A DNA stretch of 64,000 nt from Prevotella sp. (GCA_017389705.1 JAFPEE010000089.1:1-64000); one strand, 5' to 3'. Positions 41,501 through 49,940 are shown, counted from the stretch's first letter. Numbers and translations: made by a program. Notes: generated from the letters alone by a model not told the origin.

Positions 41501-41685
41501 AGAATGCGACAGGACTGCCAACATCGATTAAGATTGTCAACGACAACGATCCGACAGGCATCAGAACGGCTATTATGCCAACCACTGACGCCGGCAGCTA
41601 CTACGATCTGCAAGGCCGTCGCATCACTGGCAAGCCTGCAGCAGGTGTCTATATTAACAATGGCAAGAAGATAATAATAAAATAA
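38590..41685 (+). CDS. C10 family (streptopain-like) cysteine peptidase, copy 2, long form
   Basis: 1031 residues. Residues 1-80 match copy 1 almost without change, then similarity falls. Catalytic residues are Cys169 (ITGCLATSMSQVMRYWKWP) and His304 (EGHSFVCDGYD), with FHFNWGWNGKFDGFF after. The remaining about 640 residues are a string of beta domains (for example TFTVENLSDEEYFGHLFVYT and LDFTIFNQSDKDYSGLFKI, both resembling CARDB-like adhesion modules) ending in YDLQGRRITGKPAAGVYI, a probable sorting tail. About 240 residues longer than copy 1. The upstream 30 bases (AATAAAAGCTATAACA) also repeat those before copy 1. Confidence 0.93.
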   Translation: MMKKALLLTIVSLMAVAAKAAPTITQQQAKAKAQAFLEQRQASGKTTRRSSAVELREAATGISELYAFNAEGGGFVIVSADDSVDGVLGYSLHGAIDQDDMPPNMKAWLQGYARQIKLIEEGKARAAMRAPAPRERIEPLIKSQWGQREPYNRECPVDLKTDVRTITGCLATSMSQVMRYWKWPQGATKTVEPGNLAPSTTFDWENMLDTYTESNYTEAQGNAVAHLMRWAGLTVKMEYGVSMSGALTIIIDKALRDYFDYDKNVRWLSQVEYTIDDWEEMLYQELAAKRPIIYNGYNSSVEGHSFVCDGYDGEGKFHFNWGWNGKFDGFFQIPALDPVGSGDGGSLANPCWSDFHDVIIGIQPPTEDPAIETQTVHEGCERMYVYSDPVMTRPDTKSPFPEIRILRYLTTAHTLSMQPTYRYALLKDGKIHCMLNGRQYAEFTSARIICINSFNCVLPDTLSDGNYRLVAMMDTGKEPEIKDVLRGSDRFYVNVNIDGTTLRLTEVPGEANLKLSNPEYEYEDFRGEQTVKTITFTVENLSDEEYFGHLFVYTTASALWSYERCLLRPHETRKVKVVRRKTDYGTVIMKPDEQYGVYADMFYRHWLYGIKIDATPITLGPLTLGGNRVDNEKKIIKGSSGKLDFTIFNQSDKDYSGLFKITGYNVEDESENVPLTTGSRKLPAGSSITFTEKLKEMGTWSKVRFSFRYLNNNDLFDEYFTDVYTIVPVTTALTPDSVETVFDDAEEIVAPEDATVVIIPQSKVKRVTPNKNPNTIYYVSNPSVEGLEHAIVLNDKGSTQNPVVFDTRYDMGFKNNIPNVSSESAGIVHTFTAEETNCWLPLVFFSDIITDEFVTDAVTGEDLSANFHYFIESEEMKDCGASKGELHVKPAVQRGQFSLVRVDPAMAGRTVKFMGDAIFQSSYFLLGSKLGIVYNYCRQTRKNVYILEGDSFVLHESYEMKPFTFCLVAQENATGLPTSIKIVNDNDPTGIRTAIMPTTDAGSYYDLQGRRITGKPAAGVYINNGKKIIIK

Positions 41686-41715
41686 AGAAGATATAATTGA
41701 ATACTTTTTAACATA

Positions 41716-42912
41716 ATGATTAAGAAACAAAAATTACTAAGGATTTTAGCCGCTATCCTGTTTATCGGTGGCTTGTTTGTTTTTTCTGCCTGTACTAATG
41801 ACGATAATCCTGTAGGTCCCACACCTGACGATCTGGTGGAGGAACAGCTGCAGAAGATGACTCTGCGCGAAAAAGTGGGGCAGATGTTCTATGTGCGTCC
41901 CGAATGTTTGGATACTACCATCCATTTTAACTTGCCAAGTGGCATAGATGGTAGTGCCGACGACATAACAAAAATCAGGTTGCAGGCCGTTAACGAGACG
42001 ATGAAGGGCGTTAACGAGAAATACCCTGTTGGCGGTATCATACTTTATGCGCATAACATCGAGGACGAGGCACAGCTGGCCCGGTTCATCCCGCAGATAC
42101 GCGCCCTGAAAGGCTCACCGCTACTGTGTATCGACGAAGAGGGTGGTCGCGTGGCCCGCATCGGCAGGAACCCGAACTTCAATGTTGAGACCTTCGAATC
42201 GATGGGTGCGATAGGTGCTACAGGAGACCCGAAGAATGCCTACTACTGCGGCAATACCATCGGCACGTATCTGAAGAAGTACGGCTTCGACATCGACTTC
42301 GCCCCTGTAGCCGACGTGAATACCAACCCTGAGAATATCGTCATCGGCGCCCGTGCATTCTCAGACGATCCCGCTGTGGCAGCCCCGATGGTAACCAATT
42401 ATCTGCAGGGACTGAAGGATGCCGGCATAACGGGTTGTATCAAGCACTTTCCCGGACATGGCGACACCAAGGCCGACACCCACTATGGCTATGCGCAGAG
42501 CCTGAAGACATGGGACGAGATGGCCAGCTGCGAGATGGTTACTTTCAAGGCAGGCATCAAGTGGGGTTGCCAGCTGATTATGACTGCTCATATCGGTACG
42601 CCTAACGTTACGGGCTCTGAGATTCCCGCCACCATGTCGAGTCTCATCCTGCAGGACAAGCTGCGCAGAGAACTGGGTTATCAGAACATCATCATCACCG
42701 ATGCTATGGAGATGGGAGCCATCACCCAACAGTACTCCTGTGCCGAGGCTGCCGTTGGTTGCATTCAGGCAGGTGTTGACATCGTGCTGGGGCCGCAGAA
42801 CCTAGTCCAGGCTTTCGATGCCGTCATGGCGGCCGTAGAGAACGGCACCATCACCGAGGAACGCATCAACCAAAGTGTCCGCCGCATTCTAAAGATGAAA
42901 ACAAAAATATAA
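41716..42912 (+). CDS. GH3 family glycosidase lipoprotein, NagZ-like
   Basis: 398 residues. Lipoprotein signal with Cys26 (FVFSACTNDD). A single GH3 N-terminal barrel without the second domain, as in NagZ. Seen: LREKVGQMFYV, VGGIILYAHNI, LLCIDEEGGRVARIG, KHFPGHGDTKADTHYG (the loop that supplies the catalytic His in NagZ-type N-acetylhexosaminidases) and IIITDAMEMGAI (Asp nucleophile). It probably removes beta-linked N-acetylglucosamine from muropeptides or host glycans, but at the envelope surface or periplasm rather than in the cytoplasm. 30 bp downstream of the second C10 gene. Confidence 0.92.
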   Translation: MIKKQKLLRILAAILFIGGLFVFSACTNDDNPVGPTPDDLVEEQLQKMTLREKVGQMFYVRPECLDTTIHFNLPSGIDGSADDITKIRLQAVNETMKGVNEKYPVGGIILYAHNIEDEAQLARFIPQIRALKGSPLLCIDEEGGRVARIGRNPNFNVETFESMGAIGATGDPKNAYYCGNTIGTYLKKYGFDIDFAPVADVNTNPENIVIGARAFSDDPAVAAPMVTNYLQGLKDAGITGCIKHFPGHGDTKADTHYGYAQSLKTWDEMASCEMVTFKAGIKWGCQLIMTAHIGTPNVTGSEIPATMSSLILQDKLRRELGYQNIIITDAMEMGAITQQYSCAEAAVGCIQAGVDIVLGPQNLVQAFDAVMAAVENGTITEERINQSVRRILKMKTKI

Positions 42913-42965
42913 ATAAAGAACGCGCACAAAGTGTCTGACACTCCGTGAGTAAATTACTAACGAAT

Positions 42966-44513
42966 ATGAAGAAGAATCTGTTATGGGTGCTGGCCGCCAT
43001 CCTTACCTGCGGCCTCAGTCTGGTTTCGTGTACGGTAGAAGACAATCCGGCAAACGGGTCAGGTGCTGAACCGGAACAAACAGACAATAACACGCTGCCT
43101 GAGGTGAGCACCGACTACGACAAGATGACAGACTGGTTCTGGGCGGCCATCAAGATAGCCAATCCACATGTTCAGACGGCTTGGAATGCTGACGTTAATC
43201 CTGCCGACTTCAATATGCTGCTGGTCAATCAGGAGAAAACCCGTATGTACCTGATTAACCCCACCACCAAGAAAGAGATACCTCAGAGCGAATGGAGTGA
43301 AGACGTGAAGCGCGCTGTCCAGAACACCACCAGCTTTAGTCACGTGGCTTTCAATGGCTTGAACTGCACCATCATCCTCTTCATTGACTCTTATGAAGAA
43401 ATGAAGGAAAGGATGTTAAAAATGTACGGGGTGGAAATCACCCTCAAGGATTATATGCTAAAGTTCGTTGCACTCTTCTATCATGAGGCATTCCACCAAT
43501 ATGTACAGATTCCTGCTAAAGGCTGGAAGAAAACCGCCAAGAGTGAGGACGCCGGAAAAGAGAACCGCAACCAGGACTATCCTATCGACTATATGCCTCG
43601 CGCCTATCGTAAACTGGCCTTGCTGGCACTGAAGGCGGCATGGGAAAACCCCAGCCAGAAAGACAAGCACTACAGTCGTGCCAAATACTGGACCGACAAG
43701 TACGAGAAGACCTACCCACAGGAGGCTGCCGGCATCAAAGGAACCGACGTCGACGAGGCAACAGCCGACTTCTTCGAGCGCAGTCTGCTTCACCCGCTTT
43801 TCGGTTACAAGCAACTTCATGAGATTGAAGGTCTGTACCTTGGCTCTAACGTGGATCAGGAAAGTTATATGAGTAGCATTGCCATCTGGCTGGCTAAGCG
43901 CGATGGCAGGCTGACAGAAGCCATAGACAACTTCAAACAGAAGACACTGACACCCATCAACTTCCTGCTCAAGGATGTACCCGTTCCTACTAACTACGAC
44001 GAGAGTCAGGATGCTGCCGACATGGAGGTGGTCCGTAAGACCCTTTCACAGTTTTACGGTGAAGACAATCCTGATATTCAGCTTGTCATAAAGGCCATCA
44101 ATGCCCACAAGACGGGTATGATGACCTATCTGGTCATACCATGTCCTTCTAATTCAACCGCAAGCTCTACTTCTACTTTCAATCTGCTGGAACTGCCAGG
44201 CTACAGTTGCGCGACAAATGTCACCAGCTCTACAGATGATTATGACATGGATAATCTGACAATATTGGAATATGGTGTCTTCAACCTCATTCCCACGACC
44301 AATGCCGGCAATCTGACCGTCACAGGCCTAAAGAATATGGAAGCCCCCTCACCCATCGAGCCCGTCACCGTCACGCAGGAAGGTCAGCTCACGGCCGTTA
44401 CCGGCATCGAGGGATTCACATTGAAGAAGCTGCCTATGGATATCTTCATAGGTAAAGACAGTTACGGAAACACCTATTATATGAGTAAGGAACAACCCGA
44501 AACAGACTACTAG
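42966..44513 (+). CDS. HExxH putative metallopeptidase lipoprotein
   Basis: 515 residues from the ATG at 42966, which opens a lipoprotein signal with Cys22 (LSLVSCTVED); an earlier start lacks this sense. A zinc-type motif HEAFH lies at residues 173-177 (ALFYHEAFHQYVQ), and DEATADFFER (Glu264) about 87 residues later could give the third ligand, as in gluzincins. The C-terminal about 130 residues are Thr/Ser-rich and beta-like. I do not recognise a named family. Its location among secreted peptidases supports a proteolytic role. The signal peptide is copied in broken form at 45159. Confidence 0.82.
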   Translation: MKKNLLWVLAAILTCGLSLVSCTVEDNPANGSGAEPEQTDNNTLPEVSTDYDKMTDWFWAAIKIANPHVQTAWNADVNPADFNMLLVNQEKTRMYLINPTTKKEIPQSEWSEDVKRAVQNTTSFSHVAFNGLNCTIILFIDSYEEMKERMLKMYGVEITLKDYMLKFVALFYHEAFHQYVQIPAKGWKKTAKSEDAGKENRNQDYPIDYMPRAYRKLALLALKAAWENPSQKDKHYSRAKYWTDKYEKTYPQEAAGIKGTDVDEATADFFERSLLHPLFGYKQLHEIEGLYLGSNVDQESYMSSIAIWLAKRDGRLTEAIDNFKQKTLTPINFLLKDVPVPTNYDESQDAADMEVVRKTLSQFYGEDNPDIQLVIKAINAHKTGMMTYLVIPCPSNSTASSTSTFNLLELPGYSCATNVTSSTDDYDMDNLTILEYGVFNLIPTTNAGNLTVTGLKNMEAPSPIEPVTVTQEGQLTAVTGIEGFTLKKLPMDIFIGKDSYGNTYYMSKEQPETDY

Positions 44514-44607
44514 CAGTGATGAAAAGAAAGATTTGAGAACAACAAAAAGATTTTTATAAAATAAGTTTTTATTTAACATTTAGTATTCATTAAACATTTA
44601 AACAACA

Positions 44608-45018
44608 ATGAAAAAAATTCAAGCAATGATGGCTGTCGTGCTGGTAGCACTGATGGCTTTCGCAGTACAGAGCTGCGGTAGTGATGACAAGACACCCGAT
44701 CTGAGTGGCGACACCTACAAACTGACAACCTCGATGACGTTCCAGGACAAGGGCCAATTAACAGATGCCGAGGCGGCAGTACTGCAGCAGGCATTCGTAA
44801 AGACGGAAACGGGTCAGTACATCACCGACAAGTCTGCCGCCGACAAGACCAAGGAAATCGTCGACGTTATGGCAGCAAACATTGAGGTACAGATGAAAGG
44901 CGACACGTCCGTAGCGTTCACCGTCACCGTCATCACCACCAACATGAATACCAATAAGCAAGTTTGCAAGTGGGATATCGTCTACGATAAAGGTACCACT
45001 ACCACCAAGAAATACTAA
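44608..45018 (+). CDS. small lipoprotein of unknown function
   Basis: 136 residues with lipidated Cys23 (FAVQSCGSDD). The mature 113 residues hold two strand-rich halves around a short helix (LTDAEAAVLQQAFV, then VQMKGDTSVAFTVTVITT) and end in KYW-free basic residues (TTTKKY). No family recognised. It follows the HExxH lipoprotein by 94 bp of AT-rich DNA and closes the hydrolase island, so it may be an inhibitor or immunity-type partner for one of the peptidases, though there is no direct evidence for this. Confidence 0.82.
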   Translation: MKKIQAMMAVVLVALMAFAVQSCGSDDKTPDLSGDTYKLTTSMTFQDKGQLTDAEAAVLQQAFVKTETGQYITDKSAADKTKEIVDVMAANIEVQMKGDTSVAFTVTVITTNMNTNKQVCKWDIVYDKGTTTTKKY

Positions 45019-45023
45019 ATCAA

Positions 45024-45052
45024 TGTATCATGGGGTACGTCCCCATGATACA
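45024..45052 (+). terminator. 12-bp perfect stem-loop after the small lipoprotein
   Basis: TGTATCATGGGG (45024-45035) and CCCCATGATACA (45041-45052) with a 5-base loop. No T-run follows, so it is either a rho-independent-like pause or a 3' end stabiliser. It closes the hydrolase island. Confidence 0.65.
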
Positions 45053-45158
45053 CACGCACAGAGTGAGAACTTCGTCAATTCCAAGCCCACGCAATGAACC
45101 TTGGACAATAAGAAGCAACTTGTCCTCAAACAGATACAAGCTTTAACGAGTAATAATT

Positions 45159-45245
45159 ATGAAAAAGAATCTATTATTGCTGCTGACCGCCATCCTGACT
45201 TGCTGTCTCTGACTGATGTCGTGTACCATTACCAACGGTTGTTAG
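45159..45245 (+). pseudogene. remnant of a lipoprotein signal peptide gene
   Basis: ATG at 45159 reads MKKNLLLLLTAILTCCL, then TGA (45210-45212), then LMSCTITNGC and TAG at 45243. It is clearly related to the start of the HExxH lipoprotein (MKKNLLWVLAAILTCGLSLVSC): the serine codon AGT has become TGA. Nothing after the second stop resembles that gene. A 14-bp palindrome (ATGCTTATAAGCAT, 45261-45274) follows. A 62-codon open frame overlapping this stretch in another phase is not regarded as real. Confidence 0.75.
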
Positions 45246-45316
45246 ATGTTTGCTACAAGGATGCTTATAAGCATTTTGCGACATTTTGACACCAGGCTCA
45301 CGCAAGTAGTTGTAAA

Positions 45317-46132
45317 TCAAAGGATATGTCGGAAGAGTTCGTCGAAGGTGCCGAAGGAGGTTTCGGTGAGGGGGGCTTCTGCGTCCATGATCCAATAGAG
45401 TGGGGTGTCGTGGTACATAGAGGCTACGAGTGAGAAGGTGCTGGGAGCTCCCATGAGGTAGTCGCAGCAGGACAGCAGATAGAGGTCCTGACCTGGGTTG
45501 CCCTCAGGGAAGTAGACTTCTGCTGAGGAGAGCCTATGGGTGAAGAACTCCTTGTCGAGTGAGGGGTCGTTGCCGCAGATGAATACTTGCACCCGCTGGT
45601 CTGGGTGCTGGCTGATGAACTGGCTGATGGGGCGCAGGTACTGCTCGTCAGTATAGAAATAGCGTCCTCCGTTCCAGGTGCGATAGTCGCCGCGACGGAT
45701 GTGTACGCCCAGTCGTAGGTCGGCCTTGGGAAGGCTTGCCAGCTGCTGGTCGACGGGCTGGGTGACCCGCTCCCGGAAGGCAAAGAGGGCGAGGATCTCC
45801 TTCTTGTACTTGAGGAACAGATCGTACCATCTGGCTTCCCACCCTTCTGCCACCAGGAAACGGTGGCGCAACATCTGCTGTTCCTGAGGGGTGGTATCGG
45901 CATCCTTTTCGTGGAAGCTGACGGTGGGTATGAGGCCCCATTTGGCAGCATACTTGGCGCAGACGTAGGTCAGGGGATTATGGTATGGCGTGTCGCAGAT
46001 GTGGAAATACTGGTATTTGTAGGCAAAGCGCATGGACATGGTCGTCAGTCCGTGTTCCCTGCCCCAGGCATAGAGGTGGCCATACTGCAGGATGTTGTTG
46101 CACATGCGTCCCTTGTCGCGTACGAAAATCAT
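45317..46132 (-). CDS. GT11-type glycosyltransferase, alpha-1,2-fucosyltransferase-like
   Basis: 271 residues. The GDP-fucose-binding signature HIRRGDY is at residues 144-150, preceded by DLRLGV, and an N-terminal GRMCNNILQYGHLYAWGRE matches the GxGNQxF region in degenerate form (Gln replaced by Asn). VQVFICGNDPSLDKEFF and the late GAPSTFSLVASMYHDTPLYW are further family features. GT11 enzymes transfer fucose to galactose on surface glycans. It is the last gene of the run starting at miaB, 20 bp after an LtaS-like gene. Its 3' end is copied at 32706-32749. Confidence 0.88.
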   Translation of the reverse strand: MIFVRDKGRMCNNILQYGHLYAWGREHGLTTMSMRFAYKYQYFHICDTPYHNPLTYVCAKYAAKWGLIPTVSFHEKDADTTPQEQQMLRHRFLVAEGWEARWYDLFLKYKKEILALFAFRERVTQPVDQQLASLPKADLRLGVHIRRGDYRTWNGGRYFYTDEQYLRPISQFISQHPDQRVQVFICGNDPSLDKEFFTHRLSSAEVYFPEGNPGQDLYLLSCCDYLMGAPSTFSLVASMYHDTPLYWIMDAEAPLTETSFGTFDELFRHIL

Positions 46133-46152
46133 ATTGTTTGTGGTTTAAAGGG

Positions 46153-48105
46153 TTAGGGGGTAGTGGTCAGACGGTCTTGTGTCATTCGCTCCATGTATTG
46201 TTGGATGATGGCCTTGACCTCGCGCTCCATCTGTTGCTGCTGAGGAACCTTGCCCATGACATTATGCTGCATGAGCGAGTCGGTAAGGCTATAGAGGGCC
46301 TTGGTCTTTTGTCCGTCGAACTGCAGGACGTGGCCATGCTTGACATACTGGTAGATGCCGTTGAGGTAGTTGACGGCCCAGGTGTCTTCCGCCGGGGTGT
46401 TGAGCACATCGATGCCAAAGGCGAAGTAGGGCTTGGGGTAGTGCAGCAGTCCCATGACGGTAGGCAGGATGTCTATCTGCTGGGCTATCTTGTCCTGCAT
46501 CTCAGGTGCACGGCCTGGCTCGTAGATGATGATGGGTGAGCAGAAGCCTCCCAGGTCGGTCTCGTAGTAGGCATGGTCGGTGAGGTTGGTATGGTCGCTG
46601 GTGAGCACGAAGATGGTGTTCTTGAACCACGGCTGCCGGCTGGCAGTCTGGAAGAAGCGTCCCAGAGCCATGTCGGTATAGCGGATGCACTTATGGATGA
46701 CGATGCCTTCCTCGGGGTAGGTGTCCTTGTACTTCTCAGGCACCACATAGGGATGATGGCTAGAGGCCGTGAAGACTGCCGTCATGAAAGGCTCCTGCAT
46801 CTCAGACATCTTGGTGGCGTAGTACTGCAGGAAGGGCTCGTCCCAGATGGCCCACGTACCGTCGAAGTCGGCATCGCCGGAGAAGCGCTTGTCGTCGTCG
46901 AAGTCCTCGCGTCCATAATACTGCTGGAACCCTGTGGCGCGTGCAAAGGCCATGAAACCCATGGAGCCGCGCTGGGCTCCGTGGAAGAAGGCCGTCTCGT
47001 AACCCTCGCCAGCCAACAGCGAGGCAATGCCGCTGACGTGGTTCATGGACGCTGGTGTCAGGAAGAAAGGCTCGACGAACATGGGGATGCTGCTGAGGAT
47101 GCTGGGCATGCCGTCGATGCTCTTACGTCCGTTGCAGAACGAGCGGGTAAAGGTGGTGCTGCGGGCTATCAGCGAGTCGACGCAGGGGGTGTAGCCCTTG
47201 TAGCGGCCCTGCTCCAGGTTTTTGTTCAAGGCTCCGATATACTCCCGGCCAAAGCTCTCGACAATGAGCACCACGATGTTTTTCTTAGCGAAAGGAAGGG
47301 TATCGCTGGGGGTATGCAAGGGCGAGTAGACGGAGGCCATCTCCTGTTGGTCAGCATAGTAGGCAGGGACTTCGAAGACGTTCTTGCCGATGGTACGATA
47401 GAGCGAGAAGGGCGTGTTCAGCACCAATGCCGCCTCTACGGGGCGGTTCACGTACTGGTTGGCATTGGAGATGGTGATGGGGCGTACGGCAGTAGTGAAG
47501 CCGCCACGGATGCCTGCCACCACGAAGGGTGCCACGGCCGCCAGCGACAGCAGGGTTGCTGCGTCGTAGTGCCACCAGCGGTAGTCCTGTCTGCTCAGTC
47601 CGCTGTCGCGATAGAGCTTATAGAGTGCCCAGACGGCCAGGGCAAAGATGATGACCAGATAGAAGTGGCTGAGGGTTTCCGTCAGGAAGATGGAGCCCAG
47701 GTTGCCCTCGTTGGAGAACTCGCTGAAGACGGTGGTGGTAGTCCGTCGCATGGTAAAGCGGAAGTAGACAGCATCGCAGAGGTTGACAGCCAGGGCCACT
47801 CCGTTGATGAGGAGGAAGACTGAACGGCATAGGGTGTGGTAGGCCTTGGTCTCCTTGCCGTGCCAGGGCAACAGCATAAGCACGATGTAAGGGATGTTGG
47901 TGACGAGGATGGCTGACGTGTCGAACACCAGACCACCTCCCAGCATCTCCAGCAGATGACCTATGGTGAGCCCTTGGGAAAAGTAGCTGTAGTTGACCAG
48001 CAGGTAGACGATGCGTGCTAGGAAGTAGACCACATAGAGCATCAGCAGGTTGCAGATGGTTGCGGTCAGGGGTGCCAGTAGTGGAAAACGACGGATATTC
48101 ATCAT
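46153..48105 (-). CDS. LtaS-like membrane phosphotransferase, copy 1
   Basis: 650 residues: five N-terminal membrane helices (about 10-190) and an extracytoplasmic sulfatase-fold domain. Landmarks: NIVVLIVESFGREYIGAL (first metal ligand), FCNGRKSIDGMPSILSSIP (nucleophile loop, with Ser in the place where LtaS has Thr), TASSHHPYVVPEKY and FVLTSDHTNLTDHAYYETDLGGF (metal Asp-His). Relatives move phosphoglycerol, or other head groups, from phospholipids to polymers. Gram-negative members modify surface glycans or lipid A; the group transferred here is unknown. Six bases after copy 2. Confidence 0.9.
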   Translation of the reverse strand: MMNIRRFPLLAPLTATICNLLMLYVVYFLARIVYLLVNYSYFSQGLTIGHLLEMLGGGLVFDTSAILVTNIPYIVLMLLPWHGKETKAYHTLCRSVFLLINGVALAVNLCDAVYFRFTMRRTTTTVFSEFSNEGNLGSIFLTETLSHFYLVIIFALAVWALYKLYRDSGLSRQDYRWWHYDAATLLSLAAVAPFVVAGIRGGFTTAVRPITISNANQYVNRPVEAALVLNTPFSLYRTIGKNVFEVPAYYADQQEMASVYSPLHTPSDTLPFAKKNIVVLIVESFGREYIGALNKNLEQGRYKGYTPCVDSLIARSTTFTRSFCNGRKSIDGMPSILSSIPMFVEPFFLTPASMNHVSGIASLLAGEGYETAFFHGAQRGSMGFMAFARATGFQQYYGREDFDDDKRFSGDADFDGTWAIWDEPFLQYYATKMSEMQEPFMTAVFTASSHHPYVVPEKYKDTYPEEGIVIHKCIRYTDMALGRFFQTASRQPWFKNTIFVLTSDHTNLTDHAYYETDLGGFCSPIIIYEPGRAPEMQDKIAQQIDILPTVMGLLHYPKPYFAFGIDVLNTPAEDTWAVNYLNGIYQYVKHGHVLQFDGQKTKALYSLTDSLMQHNVMGKVPQQQQMEREVKAIIQQYMERMTQDRLTTTP

Positions 48106-48111
48106 GTGCGG

Positions 48112-49938
48112 TCAGTTTTTTGTTCCTAATGCTTTTAAGTCTGAGGTGGTGGCCTGTAGGATGGCTTTGCCCATTCGCTCCAGTCGTGGGGCGTCGCTGC
48201 TCTCGTTGACAATGATGCGCCGGGAGTCGAGGTCGTAGCCCATGAACCCTGTGGAGTCGGTGAGCGAGAAGCCGTTGTTGTAGTTATGCACGGCGAAGGG
48301 ATAGCGGTAGGTGCGGCTCAGCACGTCGCGACTCCAACGGAATTGGGAGTGCGGCAGGCCTAACTGTGCCAGCAGGGTGGCGGCAAGGTCGGTCTGGTTG
48401 CAGAGGCTGGTAACCTGTCGGGGAGCCTTGACGGCACCTCCTACCCACACCATGGGTATCTTGTTGCGCTCACGGACTGTTTCCGTGTAGCTGCCGTAGT
48501 CGATGCTGTGGTCAGGCAGGAAGATGACGAGCAAGTCCTTCCATTGGGGAGTCTTTTTCAGCCTGGCTATGAAGTTGCCCAGACACTGGTCCAGATAATG
48601 GAAGGCATTGGGTATCTCGTCGTCATACTGGTGCGTAGGCACATCCCAAGGCTCATGGGAGCTGAGCGTGGAAAAGCCGAAGAGGTAGCGCTGGTCTTTC
48701 TCTCTTTGAGCGTGTGGCGTTGCCATCGACGTAATTTGCTGGTAGAGGGTGTTGAAGGTGATGTCGTCTCTGACACCCCATTGGGATGACTTCTGCTGCT
48801 CAGCGCTGTAGTCAGCCTTCCATGTCAGCTGTTCCCACCCCGTGCCCACCAGATAGCTGCGCATGTTGGTGAAGTTGATGTCACCCCCATAGAGATAAGA
48901 GGTGTGGTAGCCTTGTTGCTGAAGCGCCGAGGCAATGCTGGGAAGACTGTTTGTCTTCTTGGGCATCTTCATGACTGACGAGGTAGGGAAGGAGGGATAG
49001 CCGCTGTAGGTGCAGACGGTGCCGCGGTCTGTGCGCCACGTGTTGCCATAGCAGTTGGTGAAGTCGATGCCCTCGCGTTTCAGTTGTTGCAGGTTGGGCA
49101 TGACGTCAGAGAAGAAGTCACCGGCACTCTCCATCAGCACGATGACGATGTTGGGGCGCTGGGTGTTGAGCAGGGTGTCTGTAGCCTCGGAGTCGGTGGG
49201 GTAGAGACCTTCCGTCAGTTGGTGGCATTCGCTTTCCGTAAAGTAGTTATAGTCGACGATGTTGTTGGCTGTCTTCTCAAACGACGAGAGGAAGGAGAAC
49301 ACGGGGTTGACAGCTGAATGGTTTAGGAACTGGTTCTGCGAATAGTACACCTGTCCGATGTTGGTAGTCGACTCATCCAGTCCGCCACGGATGCCAATGA
49401 CCATCAGCGGGATACAGACCAGTGCTGTCAGCGTCTCGACGATGCGGTGCTTGCTGACAGCGATGTTCCAGCGTGGACGGGTATAGCACAGGTAGATAAG
49501 GCATACCAACAGGAGCAGCACGATGAGTCTCAGCAGCAGATAACCCCACGACACGCTGGCCATGGCTTCCGTTGGTGTCTCTAAATACTGCAGGCAGGAG
49601 ACGTCGAGCTTGAACTGCCAGAACTGATAGAGGCTGGTGTCGGCCACGAAGGCCAAGGCCAAGGCCAAGGCTGCCAAGGCATAGTAGACGCGCAGGATGT
49701 GTACCAGAACTCTGGCTTTGCCCAGAAAGATGCTGGCTACCACCACAAGAAAGGGTACTATCAGAAGGTAGAGGGCCGTGCTAAGGTCCAGCGAGAGTCC
49801 GTGCCAGAGGACATCGGCCACATCGCCAACGGTAAAGAGCCCTTGACCGTTGCAGCACATAAACACCACCTTGGCGGCGATGAAGAGAAGTGTCGTCAGC
49901 AGGTAGGTCTTCAGCAGGTACAGGGCTCGTTGCAGCAT
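48112..49938 (-). CDS. LtaS-like membrane phosphotransferase, copy 2
   Basis: 608 residues from the ATG at 49938, two bases after the ABC exporter stop (an in-frame upward extension would run into that gene). N-terminal membrane helices (about 8-190), then NIVIVLMESAGDFFSDVMP, the nucleophile loop NTWRTDRGTVCTYSGYPSFP with Thr, STLSSHEPWDVPTH and LVIFLPDHSIDYGSYTE. Paralogous to copy 1 in fold but with a different active loop, so the two may transfer different head groups or act on different acceptors. Confidence 0.9.
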   Translation of the reverse strand: MLQRALYLLKTYLLTTLLFIAAKVVFMCCNGQGLFTVGDVADVLWHGLSLDLSTALYLLIVPFLVVVASIFLGKARVLVHILRVYYALAALALALAFVADTSLYQFWQFKLDVSCLQYLETPTEAMASVSWGYLLLRLIVLLLLVCLIYLCYTRPRWNIAVSKHRIVETLTALVCIPLMVIGIRGGLDESTTNIGQVYYSQNQFLNHSAVNPVFSFLSSFEKTANNIVDYNYFTESECHQLTEGLYPTDSEATDTLLNTQRPNIVIVLMESAGDFFSDVMPNLQQLKREGIDFTNCYGNTWRTDRGTVCTYSGYPSFPTSSVMKMPKKTNSLPSIASALQQQGYHTSYLYGGDINFTNMRSYLVGTGWEQLTWKADYSAEQQKSSQWGVRDDITFNTLYQQITSMATPHAQREKDQRYLFGFSTLSSHEPWDVPTHQYDDEIPNAFHYLDQCLGNFIARLKKTPQWKDLLVIFLPDHSIDYGSYTETVRERNKIPMVWVGGAVKAPRQVTSLCNQTDLAATLLAQLGLPHSQFRWSRDVLSRTYRYPFAVHNYNNGFSLTDSTGFMGYDLDSRRIIVNESSDAPRLERMGKAILQATTSDLKALGTKN

Positions 49939-49940
49939 AC

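Noticed and set aside
45101..45289. A 62-codon open frame after the small lipoprotein
   Set aside because: It overlaps the decayed lipoprotein start in another phase and has no domain, promoter or conserved neighbour.
46573..47823. A 416-codon open frame on the plus strand inside the first LtaS-like gene
   Set aside because: Antisense shadow of a recognisable membrane phosphotransferase; its translation is low in hydrophobic structure and has no promoter.
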